DNA of 64,000 bases from Alphaproteobacteria bacterium (lineage in GTDB: Bacteria; Pseudomonadota; Alphaproteobacteria; Caulobacterales; Caulobacteraceae), in the NCBI GenBank assembly GCA_018821435.1, contig JAHJME010000037.1, positions 62,001 to 126,000 of the forward strand. The letters are read 5' to 3'. Shown piece after piece: positions 51,621 through 61,302 of this stretch (positions are counted from its first letter, which is position 1; each line of letters opens with the position of its first letter). The position numbers and the translations under genes were made by a program. The notes beneath the pieces were generated by a model that saw only the letters and a program-made list of their open reading frames with translations, ran no database searches and was not told the DNA's origin.

Positions 51621-53393
51621 ATGCGTTACCTGTGCCTCGCCGGACCTTTCCTGGCCGAACGCCTCGCCACCCTTGACGTCGGCGACCTTGCGAACGGTGG
51701 CTGGAGCCTTCGCGTAAACGATCCCGACCTGAAGGTCTGGACGGAAGGGCTCCCGCCGGTACGCCGGCTCGTTGGGGGCGGGGTCTTGCTTGGAGAGATC
51801 TTTGCCAGGCCCGGCCTTTCCGCGATCACGGCGCCCGATACCTTTGCCGCGACCCTGCCACGCGCGGCGTCGGAGGCGGCGCGTCGACTGGTGCAGGACG
51901 CTTGGGGCGCCTACCTGGCCATCTTCTCCGAAGGTCCAGAAGGCATCCGCGTGCTGCGAGACCCGTCTGGAGGCGTGGACTGCCTGACCTGGGCGATTGA
52001 CGGGCTCGCCGTGGCGACGTCCGATCTCGAGGCGACCCCCGCTGGAATCTTGCCCCGTGGGGCGGCCCTCGATTGGGACGCCATCGCGGACATGCTGGAC
52101 GATCCGATTTCCGCTGTGGCGCAGGTCGCGCTCGCGGGGATCGACGCGCCGCTGCCAGGCCGGCTGGAGGCCGTTGGCGCGCGGCGGGCGGCGCACACGG
52201 TGTGGTCGCCTTCGGAGATGGCGGGCCGCCGCATCGAAGATCCCGACGGGGAGGGCCTGCTGGCCTTGGTCGACAGTTGCGTCCGCGATCTTACCCGGGG
52301 CCACGCACGACTTGTCGGCGAGATCTCTGGCGGCTTGGACTCAGCGATCGTCTCCGGATCTCTCGTTCAGATAGGCGGCGCCGACAAAGCCGTGTCCTGG
52401 CTCAACTTCTATGGCGGTCGTCCCGAAGGCGACGAGCGCCGTTACGCTCAGGCCGTGGCCGACCACCACGGCCTGCAACTCACCACTGTCGCCAAGACCT
52501 ATCGACCGCTCTCGGAAGAGGATTTCCGGCCGCTTTGCCGCAATGCGCGTCCTCCCGTCAGCGCGGCCGATCCCTTCCGTGATGCAGAGACCGCCCAGCG
52601 GCTTTGCGACGCCAGCGCCACTGCCCTGCTTTCGGGACAGGGCGGCGATGCCGTGCTGTTTCAGCCCCCGACGCCTCTGATCCTTGCGGATCGCCTGCAA
52701 CTCGAGGGATGGCGCGCGCTCACAGCCGGGACGTTGATGGATGCTGCGCGACTGTCCCGGCGCTCGACCTGGTCTGTCCTCTGGTCGGCGGCGCAGGTAC
52801 GACGATCGGCGCCACCGCCGGCAGCGCGGCTCGGCCTTCCGCCTGGTTGGTCACGGAGAGCGCGGCGCTACCGCCACCCTTGGTTTGGAGACGGACAGCA
52901 TCTGCCGCCCGCGAAGCGCCTGCAGGTCCAGGGGATCGCCAACGCCCAGCTCGCGCGCGCCGACTCGCGGCGCCGACGAAGCGGGACCCTGATCTACCCC
53001 TTGCTGGCTCAGCCGGTCGTCGAGCATTGTCTTGCGGTCCCGACCTTCCAGCTCGCGAAGGCCGGGCGGGAGCGCGGCCTCGCACGCCACGCCTTCCGCG
53101 ACCGCCTGCCGGCCTGCATCGTGGATCGTCGTGGCAAGGGCGATCTCAGCGCCTTCTACGGCCACATGGTGGCCGACAGCCTGGACTTCCTTCGCCCCTA
53201 TCTGCTCGACGGGGTGCTCTGCGAGGCGGGGCTGCTGGACCGCGCGGCGCTCGATGTTCTCCTGTCGCCCGAGCAACTCATCTGGCGCGGTGGGGCAAGC
53301 GGAATCCTCCAGGCCGTGATCATTGAGACTTGGGTCCGGCACTGGCAGACGCGGCTTCCGGATGCGCCGTCGGCGTCCCGTCCGCGCCGCTGA
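51621..53393 (+). CDS. Lasso peptide cyclase C (asparagine synthetase-like)
   Basis: A 590-residue homologue of class B asparagine synthetase that adenylates the ring Asp/Glu side chain (here predicted Glu9) and forms the macrolactam. The ATP-pyrophosphatase PP-loop GEISGGLDSAIVSGSL is at about residue 235; further synthetase-like pieces are PVSAADPFRDAETAQRL, ATALLSGQGGDAVLFQ, and RDRLPACIVDRRGKGDLSAFYG near the end. The N-terminal glutaminase-like domain lacks a catalytic Cys at position 2 (MRYLC...), as normal for this family. Its 3' end overlaps the convergent isopeptidase gene by 74 bp. Confidence 0.95.
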   Translation: MRYLCLAGPFLAERLATLDVGDLANGGWSLRVNDPDLKVWTEGLPPVRRLVGGGVLLGEIFARPGLSAITAPDTFAATLPRAASEAARRLVQDAWGAYLAIFSEGPEGIRVLRDPSGGVDCLTWAIDGLAVATSDLEATPAGILPRGAALDWDAIADMLDDPISAVAQVALAGIDAPLPGRLEAVGARRAAHTVWSPSEMAGRRIEDPDGEGLLALVDSCVRDLTRGHARLVGEISGGLDSAIVSGSLVQIGGADKAVSWLNFYGGRPEGDERRYAQAVADHHGLQLTTVAKTYRPLSEEDFRPLCRNARPPVSAADPFRDAETAQRLCDASATALLSGQGGDAVLFQPPTPLILADRLQLEGWRALTAGTLMDAARLSRRSTWSVLWSAAQVRRSAPPPAARLGLPPGWSRRARRYRHPWFGDGQHLPPAKRLQVQGIANAQLARADSRRRRSGTLIYPLLAQPVVEHCLAVPTFQLAKAGRERGLARHAFRDRLPACIVDRRGKGDLSAFYGHMVADSLDFLRPYLLDGVLCEAGLLDRAALDVLLSPEQLIWRGGASGILQAVIIETWVRHWQTRLPDAPSASRPRR

Positions 53394-55830
53394 TGGGTCC
53401 CCCGACATAGGTGTCGATCCAGTCGAACCCGCGCGCATAGAGATCCCGAACGGTGCCGGGGCTGTTCAGCAGATGGTCCTCACCCCAGTAGGTCACCAGG
53501 CTGGCGGTCTTGCCTTGCCGGTAGAGGGCCGAGAACATCTGCTCCGACTGGCTGACCGGTATCGGGTCCTGATCGCCATGGAGCAGCAGCACCGGCGTGT
53601 TGATGCGGTCGGCGAGCAGGGCCGGACTGTTGCGAACGTACCGCTCCGGCGCGGCCCATGGGGGTTCGCCCATCCCACCTTGCGCGGTTTCCACCCACCC
53701 GGTCGGCCAGGCGATCCAGACGCCGTCCTGTGGGACGACGCGCCAGCTCGGCTGGAATGTGCCCCAGAAGCTCAGGAGGTTTGTCGGGGGCGCGCTCACC
53801 ACTGCGGCTCGAAACCGCCGGGTCTGCGTCAGAATTCCGAGCGTGCTGTAGCCGCCATAGCTGTGGCCCCAGAGTGCGAGACGCTTCGGATCGAAGGCGT
53901 TCTTCAGGTCCGGTCGCGCGGCGGCGGCGTCGACCACCGCCAGGACCCGATCCGCGAGCCCCTCAAGCGGCTCAGACCCGTCTTTCGGCCGTGGCAGCCC
54001 CGGGATCAGCACGGCATAACCGCGCCCGACCATGAGGCGGATATTGGCGAACAGCGCGCCGGGGGGCGGTCCGGAGACGTAGGGCCTGGGATAGGTCTCC
54101 CCGAGATACGGACGAACGATAAGGGGTGGTGGCGGCCCAGGTCGGCGGTCGGGCGGCAAGTAGAGCCAGCTGCGCACGGAGAGCCCGTCTTTCCCCGGAA
54201 CGTCGATGGCCGCCAGACGGGGCGGCGCCACGTCGGCGAGATGCGCATTGATCGTGGCCACGATGGCGGGTGGGGCGTGTGGTCTCAGCACAGCCAGGGA
54301 TTCGACGCCTTCGGGCGTTTGCAGGGTCGCGATGACCGTCGCCGTCTGCCTGGCGAAAGCGATCGGCGCGGCGCCGGTTGGCATCAGGATCGGTGGGAAG
54401 CCGGGCGAAAGTCCGGCGACCGTGGGTCCAAGGGCCCCGGGTTGGCTGACGAGGGGCTTCTCCGTCGGCGGTGTTTCGTTGAGCCGCCGTGCCCGGGGGC
54501 TTCGCGTCCAGGCGATGGGGGAGACGGTCTTGCCCGTTTTGCTCTCGATGCGGCCGTCACGATCGAACCTCCAGACCATGCCCTGCTGCAGGAAGCTGGC
54601 GCCACGGGATGTCACGGTGAAGGGCGCGCCAGGCGCTGCGGGCAACAGACGCGTGAGGTTGATGGGCCCGCCGGCGCCGAGGCGATACCAGTCGGGCCGT
54701 GACGAGGGCGCTCCCGCTTTGGCCAGAAAGATGGGTTCGCGCCCCATCCAGGCCGCCGACACGCGCTCTGGACGGAGCCGAACCTCCGCCGTCAGCTCAG
54801 GAGGCATTGCGCACCCCGCGCGCGCCGATGGCGCCTCGATGCGCCACAGGCGCCCGGCGGTCCAGGGCGCGCCGGGTGACCGCGCGAAAACGAGGAGTTC
54901 CTGGCCGTCCGCCCGCCAGGTGAGAAGGCTGTCCAGAATGTCCGCTTCCGGCAGCGCCTGGATGCGTTCGCCCGTCGCCAACGCGAGCAGCGAGAGCCTG
55001 CGCCGCTCCGTCTGCATGCCCCAGGCGCCCTGCACGGTCGCACCGGCTGCCGGCTGCAGATCCTCGCCTGTTTCCAGCAGGGCCAGATGTTTCCCATCCG
55101 GCGCGAGCTCGAAGTCGACGATCTCGCCCTGAGCAAGCACGCGGGAAGAGCCGGTTCTCACATTCACCGAAATGAGCCGGCTGGGGTTGGGGCGCGCGCG
55201 GATCGTCGCCGCCGCGCCGCTTCCCAGGACCGTTGTCGATACGCCGCCGCGCGCTGTGACAGCCCAGCGGGCCGGAAGCTCGGCCGCGGACTGACTCCCG
55301 ACGCGGTAGAGCAGCGGAAGATCGCCGTCCTTGCGGGCAAGGACGATGAGTTCATCGGCGGAGCGCCATTGAACCGCGCGGTTGGTGTAGGGGTCCTCCA
55401 GCGTTACCCCGAGCCACCGGACGTCTCCAGTCGCTACTGTGACCACACCGACCTGCAGGGTGTGGTTCTGGAGCCGCTGAATGGCCAGTCGCGCACCGTC
55501 GGGCGACACGGCGAGCGCCATGTCGCCCGGTCCATCCGAGGCGGCGAGCAGCGAACGGGCAAGGCCGGGCCGCCGCAGGTCGACGATCCGCAGCCGGCCG
55601 CCGGCGACGTCGTTCCGCGTCGAGTAGTCGAAGCTCGGCGTGGCGACATAGGGATCGCGCTGCTCGAACACCAACCAGCGTCCCGCCGGGTCCGTGATGG
55701 TCGGACCGAACGAGGCTTGGCGAAGGAGATCGTCGACCGTGAAGGGGCGGGCCTGCGCACCGGCCACGGCCACGCAGGCGATGGACATCGCGACGCCGAA
55801 CCGGCGCGACGCCTTGCGGAGACCCAGCAT
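53320..55830 (-). CDS. Lasso peptide isopeptidase (prolyl-oligopeptidase family, Atxe2-like)
   Basis: A serine hydrolase of about 836 residues with a signal peptide (MSIACVAVAGAQARPF region), a beta-propeller-like N-terminal part and a C-terminal alpha/beta hydrolase domain. The triad is Ser in LWGHSYGGYSTLG (about 655), Asp in LLHGDQDPIPVS and His in WGEDHLLNSPG. Isopeptidases of this type open the macrolactam of the imported lasso peptide and are encoded with the TonB receptor in sphingomonad and caulobacter clusters. It begins 13 bp after the receptor gene. The protein is longer than the roughly 700 residues I expect. ATG at 55830; an upstream extension to 55968 has no support. Confidence 0.92.
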   Translation of the reverse strand: MLGLRKASRRFGVAMSIACVAVAGAQARPFTVDDLLRQASFGPTITDPAGRWLVFEQRDPYVATPSFDYSTRNDVAGGRLRIVDLRRPGLARSLLAASDGPGDMALAVSPDGARLAIQRLQNHTLQVGVVTVATGDVRWLGVTLEDPYTNRAVQWRSADELIVLARKDGDLPLLYRVGSQSAAELPARWAVTARGGVSTTVLGSGAAATIRARPNPSRLISVNVRTGSSRVLAQGEIVDFELAPDGKHLALLETGEDLQPAAGATVQGAWGMQTERRRLSLLALATGERIQALPEADILDSLLTWRADGQELLVFARSPGAPWTAGRLWRIEAPSARAGCAMPPELTAEVRLRPERVSAAWMGREPIFLAKAGAPSSRPDWYRLGAGGPINLTRLLPAAPGAPFTVTSRGASFLQQGMVWRFDRDGRIESKTGKTVSPIAWTRSPRARRLNETPPTEKPLVSQPGALGPTVAGLSPGFPPILMPTGAAPIAFARQTATVIATLQTPEGVESLAVLRPHAPPAIVATINAHLADVAPPRLAAIDVPGKDGLSVRSWLYLPPDRRPGPPPPLIVRPYLGETYPRPYVSGPPPGALFANIRLMVGRGYAVLIPGLPRPKDGSEPLEGLADRVLAVVDAAAARPDLKNAFDPKRLALWGHSYGGYSTLGILTQTRRFRAAVVSAPPTNLLSFWGTFQPSWRVVPQDGVWIAWPTGWVETAQGGMGEPPWAAPERYVRNSPALLADRINTPVLLLHGDQDPIPVSQSEQMFSALYRQGKTASLVTYWGEDHLLNSPGTVRDLYARGFDWIDTYVGGPISGADGTPTAHPEAASASAGPKSQ

Positions 55831-55843
55831 GGCTGCGGTCCCG

Positions 55844-58800
55844 CTACCAGACCCGGGTGATCTGCAAAGACAGGTAGCGCCCGATGGGATCGCCGTTGGC
55901 CGGGTCGTAGCCGACGCCGGCCGGCGCGTCGTAGAAGGGCGGATCGCGATCCAGAAGGTTTCGGACACTCAGCGTCGCGCGTAGCCCCGACCAGCGCGTC
56001 TCAGGCGGCCCTTCCAAGGAGAGCTGAGCATCGAGCGTCGCGTGTGACCTGATCCGGACACCTGCCGCGTCGCGATAGGCGTCCGCATAGTTGACCGCGA
56101 GGAGGCTGATCCACGGACCGCGTGACCAGTCCATGGCAGCGCGCCCGCGCAGTTTCGCCGGTGAATTGACCACGCCGGCGGTGTCGAAGGGCCGGGACGT
56201 CGGGGTGACCTGCTGCAGGTAGTCATAGAGATAGGATGCGCTGGCCTGCCAGCCGACCCGGTGATCCGCCCAAGCGGTTCGGTAGGCGACGGAGACGTCG
56301 ACCCCACGAACCTCCACCGCGGCGGTGTTCACGAACCGGGTGTCGACGATCGCCCCGTAGGAGGTCGCGGGGAACGTACTGGAGCTGGTGGCCGGGCTGC
56401 TCAGCAGCGCGTTGATCAGGGCAAGGTCGGCGGCGGAGGTGGCCGGAGAGACCCGCCGGACGAAGGTGACGAGCGTCGGGTCGGTGAGGGCATTGGCGAG
56501 CCCGGTGCGGGCCGGCTGGCCGATACGGTCCTTGAAGCGGATGTCGAACCATCCCGCGCTGACCTTCAGGCCGGGAAGCGCGGGCGGGTTCACATCGACG
56601 CCGAAGGTCCAGGACGTCGCGGTCTCGGGATCGAGATCAGGATTTCCGCCGCTCAGGATCAGGCTGACCACCCGGCTCGTCCCCAGGTTCAGCTGGGTCG
56701 TCGAATAGGCTTCAGGATCCTGCAGTTCGCGAACGTCGGGCGCGCGGAATGACCGCCCGTAAGTGCCTCGCAGGTTGACGCCGGTCGTCGGCGACCACAG
56801 GAGGCCGACCTTCGGGTTCGTTGTGGTGCCGAAGTCGTCGTACCGCTCGACACGCCCGGCGAGGGAGAGCTCAAGCCGTCGCAGGCCGGGTCGCTCGTCC
56901 GACTCCGCCACCAGCGGGGCGCGCGCCTCCGCGAAGGCGGCGATCACATCGCGCCCGGCCGAGACGGTGGTGCTGACCGAAGGCACGGGGGTGGAGGTGT
57001 AGCTGGCGCCGGTGCGGAAGAAGCGGTCGCGGCGGGCTTGCACGCCCAGCGCGACCTTCAGCGGACCGCTCGGCAGCTGGAACAGTGTCCCATCGGCCTG
57101 GAAGTTGAGCGACGCCAGGCGGTCGCGGGTGCGAGAATTGGAGAAGCCGGAGCCGATAAAGGCCAGAACGGACGGACTGTTGGCGCCAGCGATGCCGGTG
57201 AAAGGGTTGAAGAAGCCGTCGCGCGCGGCGCTGAACGCGGTCTCCGGTCGGTCGGCGACATTGCCGAGCGCCTCGTTGAGGAGGGCGGAGTTTAGCTGCC
57301 GCTGCGCGCGAACCTCGCCGATCTCCTGGGCGAAGGCGCCGTAACCCTCGAGATGCCAGTCACCCGGGAGCTTCAGGTCTCCGCCAAGCGACACGCCCAG
57401 ACTCTCCTGGGATCCGCCCAGTCGTGACGCCGGCAACTCGTCGATGAACGAGTAGGCGATCTGGTGCGATGCCGAGCCGTTGGGCGAGACGAAGTACGGG
57501 TTCGCGCGACCGACCGTCAGGTTCGTCACGGCATAGCCGGTGGAGAGATCGAAGCGCCGGTAGCCGTAGCGCACGTCGCCCGAGAGTTCGAGCCGATCCC
57601 CGATCTGCTGCCGCGCCGCCAGATAGACGCTGTGCCGCGATTGGCGGGGCAGGGTGTCGGCGTCCTCGCGTTGGTTGTCGAGGTTCACGACGCCAGGCAG
57701 GAAGTCGCCGGGGCGCAGCCCGACGCCGTTTTGGCCCGCCGGGATGGCCCAGCCCGCGACGTTGGTTCCCGTGACCGGATCGAACCTCAGGATGTTACCG
57801 GGATGGGCCGCATTCAGGCGCCGGTCCGTGCCGCCGAGCGAGCGCAGGTCGGTAGTCGCGGTATAGGGCCGGGCGTCGGCCGGCAGGCGGCCCCTGCGGT
57901 TGAATTCGTAGGCGAGCAGGACGCTTCCGGTGGACCAGACATTGCCCACCGTCTGACCAAGCTGGATTTCCCGCGGCTCGCCAGCCGTTCCGGTCCCCAC
58001 CAGGATCCGCGTCTCGGCGCCATTGTAATCCTTGCGCAGGATGACGTTCACGACGCCGCCGACCGCGTCGGAACCGTACAGCGCCGACGCGCCATCCAAG
58101 AGGATATCGACGCGCTGAACCGCAGCGGTCGGGATGGTCGACAGATCGACGAAGTCTCCGCGGGCGCCGGTGCCCGCCATTCGCCGTCCGTTGATAAGCA
58201 CCAGCGTGGCGTCGGGACCGAGGCCGCGCAGGTTGACGCCTGTGCCGTAGGTCGCATTGACGCCGGAGCGGTCCGCTCCCGTGGTCAGAGTGCCCTCCGT
58301 AGCGAGGCCCGAGAACACCTGGGGCAGTGTGTTGAGGGCGCCCGCCAGCGTGGCGTGCCCGGTGCGATCGATGTCCTCGCGCTGGAAGACGATCACCGGC
58401 GACGGCCCCGCGCCGGCGCCTCGGATGTGGGTGCCGGTCACTTCAACCGACTCGACGGTCGTCGGGGCGGCCGGTCGCACAGGCGCCGGCGTCGCCTCGA
58501 CCGCAGAAGCCAGCGCCTCGTCAGCGACGAAAGGGCGCGCGTCGGAGCGCGCCTCGGGCGAGGCTGTGCTCGACGGGCGCGCGGAGGTCCGTTGTTTGAG
58601 CACAATCAGCTTCGGGCCGGCGCGCGTCGCGATCAGGTTGCTCGAAATGAGCAGCCGGGCGAGGGCCTCCTCGGAGTCATACCGTCCCGAAAGCGCGGGG
58701 ACCCGCCGGCCCGCAACCATGGCAGGCGCGTAGACCAGCTGGTCGCCGGTTTGCGCCGCAAGAGCGGACAGGGCGGCATCCAACGTCCCCGCGGGAAGAC

Positions 58801-58921
58801 TGACCTGCCGGGGCGACGCGGCAGCAGCGGGCGTGGCGCAGGCGACAGCGCCAACAGCCATCGACGTCAGCAACACCGATCGAAGACTAGGTCCGAGATT
58901 TCCGAACTGCCGCACGCGCAT
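55844..58921 (-). CDS. TonB-dependent outer-membrane receptor with STN domain
   Basis: A 1025-residue receptor. Signal peptide (SVLLTSMAVGAVACATPAAAA), then an STN/secretin-like domain (about 40-95; VSLPAGTLDAALSALAAQTG, LARLLISSNLIAT) of the type that signals to FecR. The plug domain follows (VESVEVTGTHIRGAGAGPSPV, GVNLRGLGPDATLVLINGRRM, VDILLDGASALYGSDAVGGV) and then a 22-strand barrel ending ITRVW. It presumably imports the lasso peptide or a related ligand and signals to the adjacent FecR and sigma factor. Start ATG at 58921; the frame is open to 59017. Confidence 0.95.
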   Translation of the reverse strand: MRVRQFGNLGPSLRSVLLTSMAVGAVACATPAAAASPRQVSLPAGTLDAALSALAAQTGDQLVYAPAMVAGRRVPALSGRYDSEEALARLLISSNLIATRAGPKLIVLKQRTSARPSSTASPEARSDARPFVADEALASAVEATPAPVRPAAPTTVESVEVTGTHIRGAGAGPSPVIVFQREDIDRTGHATLAGALNTLPQVFSGLATEGTLTTGADRSGVNATYGTGVNLRGLGPDATLVLINGRRMAGTGARGDFVDLSTIPTAAVQRVDILLDGASALYGSDAVGGVVNVILRKDYNGAETRILVGTGTAGEPREIQLGQTVGNVWSTGSVLLAYEFNRRGRLPADARPYTATTDLRSLGGTDRRLNAAHPGNILRFDPVTGTNVAGWAIPAGQNGVGLRPGDFLPGVVNLDNQREDADTLPRQSRHSVYLAARQQIGDRLELSGDVRYGYRRFDLSTGYAVTNLTVGRANPYFVSPNGSASHQIAYSFIDELPASRLGGSQESLGVSLGGDLKLPGDWHLEGYGAFAQEIGEVRAQRQLNSALLNEALGNVADRPETAFSAARDGFFNPFTGIAGANSPSVLAFIGSGFSNSRTRDRLASLNFQADGTLFQLPSGPLKVALGVQARRDRFFRTGASYTSTPVPSVSTTVSAGRDVIAAFAEARAPLVAESDERPGLRRLELSLAGRVERYDDFGTTTNPKVGLLWSPTTGVNLRGTYGRSFRAPDVRELQDPEAYSTTQLNLGTSRVVSLILSGGNPDLDPETATSWTFGVDVNPPALPGLKVSAGWFDIRFKDRIGQPARTGLANALTDPTLVTFVRRVSPATSAADLALINALLSSPATSSSTFPATSYGAIVDTRFVNTAAVEVRGVDVSVAYRTAWADHRVGWQASASYLYDYLQQVTPTSRPFDTAGVVNSPAKLRGRAAMDWSRGPWISLLAVNYADAYRDAAGVRIRSHATLDAQLSLEGPPETRWSGLRATLSVRNLLDRDPPFYDAPAGVGYDPANGDPIGRYLSLQITRVW

Positions 58922-59042
58922 TTCCCCCGCACGGTCGCGGGCGAGCAGGCCGAACAGGCCCGGCTTTCCGACGTCGCGATCCGGCAGGTGCGCAAGACGT
59001 AAAAAGCGGGTCCACACCCTACCGGGCCTCGAAAATAAACTG

Positions 59043-60035
59043 TTACGCGCCCGTCGCCGTCTGGTCAGAGCTCAGTCGGATGGACCCGTCGGGCGTCGTC
59101 GTCGCCCGCAGGTCGAAGAGCATTGTGACGCCCTTTACGAAGGAGTCCGTGTCGCCGACGTCGAACACGCCACTGACCAATCGGCCGGCGAGGTCGGCGC
59201 CTTCGATGTCGATCTTCCGATCGCTGTAGCGGTTGACCTCGGCCACGGCCGTCGCGAGCGGCGTCTCGTGGAAGGTCAGCCGTCCTGTCGTCCAACTCGT
59301 GGCCGGCGCGGCGTCCACGAGCACCCGCTTCGTTGCGCTGGCCCGCGCGACCGTGAGTTGTTGGTTGGGCGCCAGCGTCCAGGCTTCGTGGTCGGCGTCG
59401 CGATTTACCCGCACAACGCCCTCCACCAGTGTCACCTGCACGCGCCCGTCGTCTCGGCGTACGTCGAACTTGGTCCCGAGGGCGCGAACGTCCGCGCCGC
59501 CCGCATCGACGATGAAGGGCCGCGAGGCGTCGTGGGCGACGTCGAAGAACGCCTCGCCGCGCGACAGGACGATCCGTCGCTCGTCGCCGCGGAACTGCAC
59601 GCGCACTTTGCTGCCGACGTTGAGATGCACACGCGACCCGTCGGCCAGCCTGATGACTCGCTGCTCGGTCGGTTCCGTCGAATAGGTCGGCGATAACTGG
59701 TTGGTCGTGAAGAGCGCGCCTGCGGCGATGGCGAGGGTCGCCAGCGCGATCGACCAGCCCATGCGCTGGCTCCTCAGCCAGGTGGGGAGCCGGAAGCCGC
59801 GTCGGCGCGCAAGCGCTTCCTCGGTCATGCGCATAATCTCGGGATCGGCCGCGCGTTCGCCGTTGGCTTCCCAGAAGGCCTCGACTTCCGCGTAGGCCGC
59901 GTCGTGCTCGGGCTTGTCGCGCCAGTCCTGGAAGTCGCGGATGGTCTGCGTCGTGACAGAGCGATGGCCCAGACGGGAGAACCATTCCGCCGCCTCGGCC
60001 TGCTCGCGGGTCGAATGGGGTCGTGGATCGTTCAT
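59043..60035 (-). CDS. fecR: FecR-family transmembrane anti-sigma/signal transducer
   Basis: A 330-residue protein with a cytoplasmic DUF4880 domain (about 8-55; EQAEAAEWFSRLGHRSVTTQ, DWRDKPEHDAAYAEVEAFW), one membrane helix (about 88-108; WSIALATLAIAAGALF), the periplasmic FecR domain (about 120-225; TEQRVIRLADGSRVHLNVGS) and a C-terminal DUF4974 domain (about 255-320). It relays TonB-receptor occupancy to the ECF sigma factor encoded 11 bp upstream. Together they form a cell-surface signalling unit that likely induces the isopeptidase and receptor genes when the peptide is present. Confidence 0.94.
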   Translation of the reverse strand: MNDPRPHSTREQAEAAEWFSRLGHRSVTTQTIRDFQDWRDKPEHDAAYAEVEAFWEANGERAADPEIMRMTEEALARRRGFRLPTWLRSQRMGWSIALATLAIAAGALFTTNQLSPTYSTEPTEQRVIRLADGSRVHLNVGSKVRVQFRGDERRIVLSRGEAFFDVAHDASRPFIVDAGGADVRALGTKFDVRRDDGRVQVTLVEGVVRVNRDADHEAWTLAPNQQLTVARASATKRVLVDAAPATSWTTGRLTFHETPLATAVAEVNRYSDRKIDIEGADLAGRLVSGVFDVGDTDSFVKGVTMLFDLRATTTPDGSIRLSSDQTATGA

Positions 60036-60046
60036 CCCACCGTCGC

Positions 60047-60562
60047 CTACGCCCGAAATCGCGCGACGCAGAGCTTGAGCGCCTTGGTCATCCGCTTCTC
60101 GACGGCCTTGACCGAGATTCCCGCGTGCGTCGCGATCTCATCATACGTCATCCCGCCGAACCGGCTCAAGACATAGACGTCGCGCAGGTTGCGTGGCAGC
60201 AGGGCCACGACTTGGCGATGAAGGATCGTTTCGATCTGGTCGGGATGAGTGACACCCTCCGTGACGCCGCCATCGGACACCAGGCGCGGTCGCTGTTGGG
60301 CGCCTTCACGGCGGAGGTGGTCCTGCGCCACGTTGAGCGCCGTCCGGGCGAGTACGGACTTTGGCGTTCGCCAGTCGAGTGGCGCGCGCGCTAGCCGGAC
60401 GAACGTCTCCTGGGCGAGGTCTTCGGCGACCTCGCGCCCGAAGCGGCGCGCCAGGAACGCGACCAGCCAGGCGCCGTGGGTGCGGTAGGCGCCGTCGAGT
60501 TCTTCGCTCCAGACGGTGGCACGCTCAGGCGGCGGCGGCTTGCTGGACTTCGGTCTTGGCAC
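60047..60562 (-). CDS. ECF sigma factor (FecI-like)
   Basis: A 171-residue sigma factor. Region 2 is seen as WLVAFLARRFGREVAEDLAQETFVRLARAP (in pieces WLVAFLARRFG and AEDLAQETFVRL), region 4 as LLPRNLRDVYVLSRFGG followed by TYDEIATHAGISVKAVEKRM, the HTH. GTG start with AGGAGG 4 nt upstream. It leads the minus-strand operon sigma-fecR-receptor-isopeptidase. Confidence 0.94.
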   Translation of the reverse strand: MPRPKSSKPPPPERATVWSEELDGAYRTHGAWLVAFLARRFGREVAEDLAQETFVRLARAPLDWRTPKSVLARTALNVAQDHLRREGAQQRPRLVSDGGVTEGVTHPDQIETILHRQVVALLPRNLRDVYVLSRFGGMTYDEIATHAGISVKAVEKRMTKALKLCVARFRA

Positions 60563-61302
60563 AGGACCTCCTCGACAGGTTCGAGGCGGCCTCGGCGGGT
60601 GCGCCGGGTGGAGGAAACGCCGTCGTCAAACAGCGCCCGCGGGTTAGCGACAGGCGTTCGCGCCGCCCGTTGCGGGGCGACCCGTCCTCCTGGCTCCGTG
60701 TTTCACGGCGCCCGGCTGATAGCGATTTGACGTACCGGGGTTTCCACGCCCCACCGACGCAGGGCGTCAGCCGGTCGAGCGTGGCGCCTTTGTGATTCGC
60801 TGACAAGCGGCGGTCTGGAGGGGTAAGGGGTCGGGCGTTGGAACCTGGTAAAGGCCCGGTACTTGGCCTTTCGATCGCAGCCAACCCCGCGCGGACGCGG
60901 CGTTCCCTGGCCCTCAATCGACGCCTATCTCCCGGCGCCCGACGGGTGACCTTAGCGTTCGGGGATCGGGATAGGGAGTCCCCGAAAGTGGAGGCTTGGA
61001 GGGGCGTCTTGTGCGTGTGGGTTGTCCGAGGGGGAAGGCATTCCCCTGCGGCCGAGCCTGGGTCTCGGCCGACCCCTTCAAGCAGGGGCGGCGCCCCCGC
61101 AACGCCCCCGCTGCCGCATGCGGCTGAGAAACGGCTGCGGCGCGTAAGACCGCTCGTGACTCATCGGAGACGTTGGGAAGGTCCTCTGTAGGCGAGAAAA
61201 CCTGATTAGCTCGCGAATGTGCCAATGGGGCGCGATGACTACGGCGATGACGTCTTTCGCGCCGCCGGTATGCGCCGGCTTGTCGATGTTGGGTAAAAGT
61301 GA
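60563..61302. other. Intergenic region upstream of the ECF sigma gene
   Basis: This 740-bp stretch has no credible gene on either strand; open frames crossing it lack ribosome-binding sites and codon bias and run through the dispersed repeat at 61030-61108. It should hold the promoter for the ECF-fecR-receptor-isopeptidase operon near its left end. I could not identify a reliable -35/-10 pair by eye. Confidence 0.6.
61030..61108. repeat. Dispersed intergenic GC-rich repeat, copy 2
   Basis: The second copy of the element at 39261-39345, same orientation, about 79 bp. It shares GGGGGAAGGC-type start, TTCCCCTG, GGCCGAG...CTCGGCC hairpin arms, ACCCCTTC and GCCCCCGCAACGCCCC. The two copies lie 21.8 kb apart, on either side of the mobile backbone and lasso locus. 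Confidence 0.75.

Noticed and set aside
60838..61191. A 117-codon plus-strand frame in the intergenic region before the ECF sigma gene.
   Set aside because: It runs through the dispersed repeat, has no ribosome-binding site and no recognisable protein features.
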